From positions 1-39,487 of IMG/VR virus record IMGVR_UViG_3300046001_009642: 39,487 nucleotides of DNA; one strand, 5' to 3'. Positions within the stretch are counted from its first letter, which is position 1. Each line of letters starts with the position of its first letter. Positions 21,873 through 27,257 of the stretch are shown here, in pieces. This DNA is from a virus. The translations under genes and the position numbers were made by a program. The notes below the pieces were generated by a model that ran no database searches, was not told the origin of the DNA, and saw nothing but the letters and a program-made list of their open reading frames with translations.

Positions 21873-22682
21873 ATGACCATCGCATCATCCCCCACCGCTG
21901 CCCGCCTGTCGGCCAAGGCAGTCATCGCCACCCTCAACGTCGGCGCATGGCGCACTGTCAAACGCCACGCGGCCGAGACCGCCGCCGAGAATGCCCGCCA
22001 CGGCCTACGTGACGAGGCCCGCGTCGACGTCAAAATCTGCGCCCACCCAGCGCTCGAAGCCATCGCCCAGCTGCACAGTGAAGCGCGCGCCGAGCACTAC
22101 CGGCTCAGCCTACCGGCCGCCGACAAGGGTCTGCGCCTGTTGCCGGCCGCTCGCCAGTTCGAGCACGCCGCGATCATGCAGGACTTCGCCACGCGCATCG
22201 CGGCGTTGGTTCAGACCTTCCTCGCCGACTATGACGCCGTCCGCGCCGACGCACCCAAGCGCCTCAACGGCCTTTACATCGCGACGCAATGGCCGGCCCA
22301 CGACATCGTCGCCTCGAAGTTCCGCTTCGAGACCCGCTACCTCCCCGTCCCCGACGTCGGTCAGTGGGCCGAGTGGATGGCCGAGGCCGCCGGCGCCGCG
22401 CAGGACGACCTCCGCGAGCGCCTCGCCGACGCGGTCCTCAAGGTCGCCCAGAAGCTAAAGGACCCCAAGGCGATCTTCCGCGACACGCTCATGAGCAACC
22501 TCGCCGAGCTCCTCGCTCTCGTGCCCGACCTCAACTTGGCCGACGATCCCAGCATCGCCGCACTCGCCAAGCAAGCCGGCGAGCTCGTCGAGCACGACGC
22601 CGCCACCCTGCGCGACGATCCCTTCGCCCGCGCCGACATCGCCCAGAAAGCCAACAACCTCTGCTCTCTCTTCAACCTATGA
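21873..22682 (+). CDS. DUF3150-like phage protein
   Basis: 269 aa from the ATG at 21873. The segment EHYRLSLPAADKGLRLLPAA with downstream FLADYDAVRADAPKRLNGLY and FRFETRYLPVPDVG matches my memory of the DUF3150 style (HYxxTLPWxDxGxRLLPA). The protein is largely helical with no catalytic motif. Its place between a MoxR ATPase and a VWA protein agrees with how such proteins are arranged in other phages. It may be an adaptor or substrate of the ATPase. The A/C-rich leader has no SD. Its stop overlaps the VWA start. Confidence 0.6.
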   Translation: MTIASSPTAARLSAKAVIATLNVGAWRTVKRHAAETAAENARHGLRDEARVDVKICAHPALEAIAQLHSEARAEHYRLSLPAADKGLRLLPAARQFEHAAIMQDFATRIAALVQTFLADYDAVRADAPKRLNGLYIATQWPAHDIVASKFRFETRYLPVPDVGQWAEWMAEAAGAAQDDLRERLADAVLKVAQKLKDPKAIFRDTLMSNLAELLALVPDLNLADDPSIAALAKQAGELVEHDAATLRDDPFARADIAQKANNLCSLFNL

Positions 22683-23857
22683 GCTCCACACCCGTCTCAA
22701 TCGACCGCGCCCGCTACTGGGCGCTTACCACGCCGGCCGTAGCCTTCTACGGCTCGCTCGCTTCTAACCTCGCCGACGTGATCGACGACACCGTCGACAC
22801 GGCGTGCACGAATGGCTCGACGATCAAATGGTCGCCCAAGTTCGTCGAGGGCCTCACTGACGCCGAGGTGCGGTTCGTGCTCCTGCACGAGACGCTCCAC
22901 TGCGCTCACGATCACTTCCACCGGCTCCCGCTCAACGAGCAGGGCAACGAGGCCGGCGACTACGCCATCAACGCGGTGCTCGCCAAGGTCGCCGGCATCT
23001 CGATGCCAAAGGGCGGCCTACTCGACGCCAAGTTCGACGGCATGGCCGAGGAGGAAATCCTCGCCGCGCTCGCCAAGCGCCCGACGCCCCCACCGCAACC
23101 CCAGCAGGGCCAACCCCAGCAGGGCGCCGGCCAAGGTCAGCCCCAGCAGGGCAACGGCTCCTGCGGCGGCTTCGAGGCCCCAGCGCCCGCGCCGGCCGCC
23201 AAGGCCGGTCAGACGCCGGCCCCGAGCATGCAGGAAAAGTGGAAGCGCGCCCTCGTGGCCGCCGACATGGCCGCCAAGTCGCTCGGACGCGGCAACGTGC
23301 CGGCCGACCTGCAACGCCTGATCGACTCGCTCACGGCGCCGACCCGCGTCGACTGGCGACAAGAGACGGCCGACTTCGTCCGCTCATCGGTCGCGACGCG
23401 CAACGACTGGACCCGCTCGGCTCGCCGCATGGCGACCGCGCCGGTCATCTACCCGCGCCGCAAGGTCAACGAGACCGGCCGCGTGCTGTTCGTGCGCGAC
23501 ACCTCGGGCAGCATCAACGACCAGCTCGTCGGCGAGTTTACCGCGCTCATCGCGCAATGCACGGCCGACCTCGGCTGCGCGTCAATCGTGATGGACTGCG
23601 ACGCCGAGATTCACAACGAGCACTGGCTCGAAGCCGGCGAGGAGGCGCCGATCAAGGCGCAGGCCGGTGGTGGCACGGACTTCCGTCCCCCGTTCGCCCG
23701 TGCTGCCGAGCTGATCGAGGCGGGCGACTCCATCGCCGGCATCGTCTACCTCACCGACCTCGAAGGGCCCGAGCCCGAGCACAACGAGATTCCGACCCTC
23801 TGGCTCTGCACCACGGCCAACGTCGCCCAGACCGGCCGCACGGTGGCGATCCACTGA
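22679..23857 (+). CDS. VWA-like protein with N-terminal HExxH-type domain
   Basis: 392 aa. The ATG at 22679 overlaps the preceding stop (ATGA). The N-terminal part has LLHETLHCAHDHFHR (68-82), an H-E-x-x-H zinc metallopeptidase-like motif (HETLH, 70-74). A Pro/Gln/Gly-rich linker (135-165) follows, then a VWA domain with a complete MIDAS: DTSGS (274-278), GGTDF (T333) and LTD (D360). This matches DUF2201-type putative metallopeptidase plus VWA-like proteins. It likely works with the ATPase two genes upstream as a cleaving or remodelling machine. Whether the peptidase is active is unknown; the other zinc ligands are not obvious. Confidence 0.8.
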   Translation: MSSTPVSIDRARYWALTTPAVAFYGSLASNLADVIDDTVDTACTNGSTIKWSPKFVEGLTDAEVRFVLLHETLHCAHDHFHRLPLNEQGNEAGDYAINAVLAKVAGISMPKGGLLDAKFDGMAEEEILAALAKRPTPPPQPQQGQPQQGAGQGQPQQGNGSCGGFEAPAPAPAAKAGQTPAPSMQEKWKRALVAADMAAKSLGRGNVPADLQRLIDSLTAPTRVDWRQETADFVRSSVATRNDWTRSARRMATAPVIYPRRKVNETGRVLFVRDTSGSINDQLVGEFTALIAQCTADLGCASIVMDCDAEIHNEHWLEAGEEAPIKAQAGGGTDFRPPFARAAELIEAGDSIAGIVYLTDLEGPEPEHNEIPTLWLCTTANVAQTGRTVAIH

Positions 23858-23866
23858 GCGTTTATC

Positions 23867-23892
23867 GGGCTCCCCCTCACGGGGTGGCCCTC
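23867..23892 (+). terminator. Repeated hairpin, copy 3
   Basis: GGGCTCCCCCTCACGGGGTG then GCCCTC: identical hairpin core to copy 2, ending CTCTTAAACTCTT just before the first Gly-rich gene. The flank GAGCGTTTATC is shared with copy 4, so hairpin, leader and gene start were duplicated as a unit. Confidence 0.65.
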
Positions 23893-23902
23893 TTAAACTC
23901 TT

Positions 23903-24268
23903 ATGACAACCTTACAACTCGACGACTTCGGCGAAGGCAACCCCTTCGACCGCTACAGTGACGGCCCCATCGGCTACGGCATAGACTCCTGCTTAGGCTA
24001 TGGCATCGGCTATCGCTACGGCTGGAGCGACGGTGACGGCAAAGGCACCGGCTACGACGACCAGCACGGCCACGGGTGCGGCTACGGCCTCAGCCACGAT
24101 TTCGAGGGCGACGGCTGCGGCACCGGCCTTGGCGTCGGCTATGGCGTGCGCTATGGTGACGGCAACGCCACCGGCGAAGGCTACGGCGACGCCGACCGCT
24201 ACGAATACGGCGCCAACATCCTCACCACCCATGACGCCCTTGAGGCGCTCGCGACAATTTCCCGATAG
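23903..24268 (+). CDS. Gly/Asp/Tyr-rich repeat protein, copy 1
   Basis: 121 aa, the longest and most divergent of seven paralogues. The N-terminus is MTTLQLDDFGEGNPFDR. The body is an alternating G-x pattern dominated by GYG, GDG, GTG and GVG. It ends with the shared tag ANILTTHDALEALATISR, slightly altered after DALEAL. No signal peptide or membrane span. The body is probably disordered or forms an extended glycine-rich fold; the tag is a likely amphipathic helix. It follows the VWA gene and hairpin copy 3. Function not known. Confidence 0.7.
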   Translation: MTTLQLDDFGEGNPFDRYSDGPIGYGIDSCLGYGIGYRYGWSDGDGKGTGYDDQHGHGCGYGLSHDFEGDGCGTGLGVGYGVRYGDGNATGEGYGDADRYEYGANILTTHDALEALATISR

Positions 24269-24303
24269 GTAAACAACAACAACATCAGAAAACAGATACA
24301 CAC

Positions 24304-24573
24304 ATGACCACTAAACAAAATTCAGTCACTGGTTGGAATATCCTCGTCGTCGACAACGGCTTCGTCTTCGTTGGCGACGTCGTCACCCAGAACGGCATGC
24401 TCCTCGTGCAGCACGCCAAGCAACTCCGCAAGTGGGGCACCACGGCCGGCCTCGGTGAGATCACCGGCGGCCCCACGAAGCAGACCGCCGCCGACCCCGT
24501 CGGCGTGTTGCTCATCCCCTACGCCCGCCTCGTGTTCGCTCTCCCAGCGTCCGAGAAAGGTTGGAAGTTCTGA
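24304..24573 (+). CDS. Conserved small phage protein (WGTT-GLG type)
   Basis: 89 aa. WNILVVDNGFVFVGDV and LRKWGTTAGLGEITGGPTKQ match a small beta-rich phage protein I recall as recurring (iR.WGTT.GLG.l..GPT..T..DP.G.v..P), function unknown. I have the impression that such proteins occur near Gly-rich repeat proteins elsewhere, which would agree with its place between Gly-rich copies 1 and 2 here. The leader CAACAACATCAGAAAACAGA followed by TACACAC resembles those of the ATPase and DUF3150 genes and has no SD. Confidence 0.6.
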   Translation: MTTKQNSVTGWNILVVDNGFVFVGDVVTQNGMLLVQHAKQLRKWGTTAGLGEITGGPTKQTAADPVGVLLIPYARLVFALPASEKGWKF

Positions 24574-24582
24574 GCGTTCATC

Positions 24583-24610
24583 GGGCTCCCCCGCGAGGGG
24601 TGGCCCTCTT
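24583..24610 (+). terminator. Repeated hairpin, copy 4
   Basis: GGGCTCCCCCGCGAGGGGTG then GCCCTCTT. The loop differs from copies 2 and 3 (CGCGA for CTCAC) while both arms are kept, a compensated pattern showing that the stem is what is conserved. It directly precedes Gly-rich copy 2. Confidence 0.65.
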
Positions 24611-24618
24611 AAACTCTT

Positions 24619-24903
24619 ATGACAACCTTACAACTCAACGGCAATGGCGATGGCTCCCTCGGCGGCTTCGGCTTCGGCGGCGACGGCTATGGCGACGGAG
24701 GCGGCGGCTACGGCGACGGCTCCGACTACCGCATCGGCGACGGCGACGGCGCCTACGGCTACGGCTCCGGCGCCGGCTACGGCTACGGCTTCGGCTTCGG
24801 CGGCGACGGCTATGGCGACGGCGACCCCGATAGCTACGGCGACGACGACGGCGTCAACATCCTCACCACCCATGACGCCCTTGAGGCGCTGACCTATTTA
24901 TGA
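24619..24903 (+). CDS. Gly/Asp/Tyr-rich repeat protein, copy 2
   Basis: 94 aa. N-terminus MTTLQLNGNGDGSLGG, body of G-x pairs with an internally repeated block GFGFGGDGYGDG (two copies), and C-terminal tag VNILTTHDALEALTYL. The DNA body is close to a (GGCNNC)n repeat. The stop TGA overlaps the ATG of copy 3 (ATGA). Preceded by hairpin copy 4 and the same TTAAACTCTT leader as copy 1. Role unknown. Confidence 0.7.
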   Translation: MTTLQLNGNGDGSLGGFGFGGDGYGDGGGGYGDGSDYRIGDGDGAYGYGSGAGYGYGFGFGGDGYGDGDPDSYGDDDGVNILTTHDALEALTYL

Positions 24904-25184
24904 CAACCTTACAACTCAACGGCAATGGCGATGGCTCCCTCGGCGGCGACGGCGCCTACGGCTACGGCTACGGCGACGGAGGCGGCGGCTGGGGCAACGG
25001 CCACGGCGACGGGCTTGCCTACGGCAACGGCTCCGGCGACGGCGACGGCTCCGGCGGCGACGGCTCCGGCGACGGCTATGGCTGTGGCATCGGCGATACC
25101 ATTGGCAATGGTAGCGACGGCGACGAACATGACGCCAACATCCTCACCACCGACGACGCCCTTGAGGCGCTGACCTATTTATGA
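24900..25184 (+). CDS. Gly/Asp/Tyr-rich repeat protein, copy 3
   Basis: 94 aa. It shares its first 16 residues with copy 2, and the DNA over this stretch is nearly identical. Body richer in GDG/GSG/GNG and poorer in Tyr than copy 2, with one Trp and one Cys (GWGNGHG, GYGCGIG). C-terminal tag ANILTTDDALEALTYL. Starts and stops with 4-base overlaps to its neighbours. Confidence 0.7.
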   Translation: MTTLQLNGNGDGSLGGDGAYGYGYGDGGGGWGNGHGDGLAYGNGSGDGDGSGGDGSGDGYGCGIGDTIGNGSDGDEHDANILTTDDALEALTYL

Positions 25185-25426
25185 CAACCTTACAACTCAA
25201 CGGCGGCCGCGACGGCAAAGGCACGGGCGAGGGCTACGGCGACGGCTCCGGCTACGGCTACGGCTACGGCTACGGCTACGGCTACGGCGAGATGCGAGGC
25301 GACGGCTACGGCTACGGCAACGCCACCGGCGACAGCGACGGCGACAGCGACGGCGACGGCGAGGGCTTCGGCGACGCCAACATCCTCACCACCCATGACG
25401 CCCTTGAGGCGCTGACCTATTTATGA
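25181..25426 (+). CDS. Gly/Asp/Tyr-rich repeat protein, copy 4
   Basis: 81 aa, the shortest, about 30 per cent Gly. N-terminus MTTLQLNGGRDGKGTGEGYG, then a run of six GY pairs, the module GEMRGDGYGYG that recurs in copy 6, an Asp/Ser run (GDSDGDSDGDGEG) and the tag ANILTTHDALEALTYL. 4-base overlaps on both sides. Confidence 0.7.
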   Translation: MTTLQLNGGRDGKGTGEGYGDGSGYGYGYGYGYGYGEMRGDGYGYGNATGDSDGDSDGDGEGFGDANILTTHDALEALTYL

Positions 25427-25695
25427 CCACACTGGAATCCAACGACGACGATGGCTACAACTACGGCGACGGCCATGGCTTTGGCTTCGGCGACGGCGAC
25501 GGCGACGGCTTCGGCGACGACTACGGCGACGGCGACGACTACGGCGACGGCAGCGGCGACGGCTACGGCTACGGCTTTTTCGGCGGGGGTTCGGGCGATG
25601 GTAAACGCTTTGGCTATGGCACAAGCACGAGCTACCGTGACGGCCTGTGCATCCTCACCACCGACGACGCCCTTGAGGCGCTGACCTATTTATGA
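25423..25695 (+). CDS. Gly/Asp/Tyr-rich repeat protein, copy 5
   Basis: 90 aa. N-terminus differs from the others (MTTLESNDDDGYNYGDGHGF), then acidic GDGDGDGFGDDYGDGDDYGD, GYGYGFFGGGSGDGKRFGYG and the tag CILTTDDALEALTYL. The most acidic copy. 4-base overlaps on both sides. Confidence 0.7.
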   Translation: MTTLESNDDDGYNYGDGHGFGFGDGDGDGFGDDYGDGDDYGDGSGDGYGYGFFGGGSGDGKRFGYGTSTSYRDGLCILTTDDALEALTYL

Positions 25696-25964
25696 CAACC
25701 TTACAACGCAACGGCAATGGCTGCGGCTACGGCTACAGCGACGGCTTCGGCTTCGGCTACGGCACCGGCTGGGAAGGCGGCGACGGCTCCGGCTACGGCA
25801 CCGGCAACGGCTACGGCGAGATGCGAGGCGAAGGCTATGGCACCGGCTATCGCCACTACGCGATTGGCGACACTGGCGACGGCGGCCTACTATTACGGGG
25901 CCCAGAAGCCACTCACGACATCCTCACCACCGACGACGCCCTTGAGGCGCTGACCTACTTATGA
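25692..25964 (+). CDS. Gly/Asp/Tyr-rich repeat protein, copy 6
   Basis: 90 aa. N-terminus MTTLQRNGNGCGYGYSDGFG; contains GEMRGEGYGTG, the same module as in copy 4. The last third before the tag leaves the Gly pattern (RHYAIGDTGDGGLLLRGPEA). Tag DILTTDDALEALTYL. 4-base overlaps on both sides. Confidence 0.7.
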   Translation: MTTLQRNGNGCGYGYSDGFGFGYGTGWEGGDGSGYGTGNGYGEMRGEGYGTGYRHYAIGDTGDGGLLLRGPEATHDILTTDDALEALTYL

Positions 25965-26215
25965 CGACCATACTTTACGACCGCACCACCTACGGCACCG
26001 GCAGGGGCGCCGGCACGGGCTACGGCGACGCCCAAGGTGGCGGCGGTTACGACCACGACAACGACGGCCTCAACTACGGCGGCCACATTTACGCCGATGG
26101 CCTCGGCTACGGTTACCGCGACGGCGACGGCCAAAACGTCGACATCCGCTTCACGAGAAGCGGTCTTTTCATCCTCACCACCGACGACGCCCTTGAGGCA
26201 CTCACTTTTTTATGA
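25961..26215 (+). CDS. Gly/Asp/Tyr-rich repeat protein, copy 7
   Basis: 84 aa, last of the array. N-terminus diverged (MTTILYDRTTYGTGRGAGTG), then GYGDAQGGGGYDHDNDGLNY, GLGYGYRDGDGQ and the tag LFILTTDDALEALTFL. Its stop overlaps the ATG of the 196-aa gene by 4 bases, so the array is translationally joined to that gene. Confidence 0.7.
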   Translation: MTTILYDRTTYGTGRGAGTGYGDAQGGGGYDHDNDGLNYGGHIYADGLGYGYRDGDGQNVDIRFTRSGLFILTTDDALEALTFL

Positions 26216-26802
26216 CCACACAACACGATTACGATTCAGAAATGTATACTGTCCTCGCCGGCCTCGGTTGGTCGGACATCCCCTCCGACTACCCAGCACG
26301 CTACGGCGAGCTTAAAAATCGAAACGACCCAGCGTTTGTTTTTTGCCCGATCAAAACCAAACACGACCTCTTCGGCGTGCCCAAGAAACGCTTCAAGCTG
26401 GGCGTTGACCACCGCGACGCCCAAGGAGTTGACGAGATTCCGTCGCGGAACATCGACATGGACGCACCCAACTGGAAGCGTTCGCTCTACTCGTGGCACG
26501 CTACGGCCACGTTCAAACTGGCCGAGATTCGAGCGAAGTACGCCGAGCGCGACGCGGAAAAACAGCGCATCGAAAAGCGGCAGAAAGAGTCGTGGGAGTT
26601 GGCGTGCGCGGGGTCTGCCGCTATGAAAAAACTAGCACTGCCCTACTCACACGACGACGACGACAACGTCGACTCCATCTTGGTGAATTGGTCGCATCGA
26701 GTCTATTCGAGCAAAGCACTCGACGGCATTACCCTGACGCAGAGAGCCGACAAGGTTCGCCGGCTCTGCGAGTTCTTAGTGGCCGAAGGATGGGACAAAT
26801 AA
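26212..26802 (+). CDS. Hypothetical 196-aa protein coupled to the Gly-rich array
   Basis: Begins MTTQHDYDSEMYTVLAGLGW. N-terminal part globular with FVFCPIKTKHDLFGVPKKRF. Middle is a charged helix (KLAEIRAKYAERDAEKQRIE, continuing KRQKES), probably coiled coil, then YSHDDDDNVDSI and a helical C-terminus (RADKVRRLCEFLVAEGWDK). The initial MTT and the ATGA overlap match the array genes, so the start region may derive from the same duplication. No family recognised. Confidence 0.55.
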   Translation: MTTQHDYDSEMYTVLAGLGWSDIPSDYPARYGELKNRNDPAFVFCPIKTKHDLFGVPKKRFKLGVDHRDAQGVDEIPSRNIDMDAPNWKRSLYSWHATATFKLAEIRAKYAERDAEKQRIEKRQKESWELACAGSAAMKKLALPYSHDDDDNVDSILVNWSHRVYSSKALDGITLTQRADKVRRLCEFLVAEGWDK

Positions 26803-26803
26803 C

Positions 26804-27022
26804 ATGGAGCTACGCATTCATCACCGAACCAACCCGCTCAGCCGGCAATCGGCGTATCGGGTAAAGTCCTACAGCAAGTTTTACCGAGGCGATAACTTGC
26901 TCGACGGCTTGACCCATGTCGGTCACGCCGCCATGCTGGACACGGTCAACGTAGTGCTAAACAAACTACGCGAAGTCGAGCCTCGCCGGTCAACGTACAC
27001 CGTACTCATCGAAACAAATTAG
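26804..27022 (+). CDS. Hypothetical 72-aa basic protein
   Basis: Begins MELRIHHRTNPLSRQSAYRV, one base after the previous stop. Basic, with a helical middle (HAAMLDTVNVVLNKLREVEP) and strand-like end (STYTVLIETN). Last gene before a strong terminator, so it closes the accessory operon. Not recognised. Confidence 0.5.
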   Translation: MELRIHHRTNPLSRQSAYRVKSYSKFYRGDNLLDGLTHVGHAAMLDTVNVVLNKLREVEPRRSTYTVLIETN

Positions 27023-27033
27023 GGGGCGAACAG

Positions 27034-27067
27034 CCCGCACCGTGCTCACGCATGGTGCGGGTTTTTT
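27034..27067 (+). terminator. Intrinsic terminator
   Basis: CCCGCACCGTG (27034-27044), a 6-base loop, CATGGTGCGGG (27051-27061), then TTTTTT and more Ts: an 11-bp stem with one G-T wobble and a U-tract. It separates the accessory block from the replication block. Confidence 0.85.
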
Positions 27068-27119
27068 ATTTTTCCCGCTTGACCATGCAACAGGAGACCG
27101 TTCAACACAGCAACCCGCC

Positions 27120-27257
27120 ATGCCACTATCGCCATCACAGATCGCCGCTCTCCTCGGCAAATTGAACAAGGGGAAAAAGAAGAAGATCAGCAAAGCCGAA
27201 AGCAAACGCCGCGCAGCCCAGCTGGCTATCGCTCGCAAATCGAGGTGGTCAAAATGA
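27120..27257 (+). CDS. 45-aa Lys-rich protein
   Basis: ATG at 27120. The product MPLSPSQIAALLGKLNKGKK continues with a Lys/Ala/Arg-rich helix (SKAESKRRAAQLAIARKSRW). Strongly basic, probably nucleic-acid binding. Its stop overlaps the primase start (ATGA), so it is expressed with the replication genes. Upstream in-frame extension passes through the terminator and is rejected. Confidence 0.5.
   Translation: MPLSPSQIAALLGKLNKGKKKKISKAESKRRAAQLAIARKSRWSK

Noticed and set aside
22289-22678. N-terminal 130-residue extension of the VWA protein
   Set aside because: It is the +1 frame of the DUF3150-like gene, very Arg-rich; the ATGA overlap at 22679 marks the true start.
24628-25396. Minus-strand and alternate-frame ORFs of Ala-Val, Ala-Thr or Arg repeats in the Gly-rich array
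   Set aside because: These are inevitable shadows of (GGCNNC)n coding DNA; the overlaps and leaders support only the Gly-rich frame.
24619-26215. CRISPR array
   Set aside because: Repeats are long, coding and separated by repeat-like bodies, not by unique spacers of constant length; no cas genes are nearby.
26822-26829. Another CACCGAAC copy
   Set aside because: It lies inside the 72-aa coding sequence (His-His-Arg-Thr codons) and lacks the flanking GT...AG of the motif, so chance is likely.
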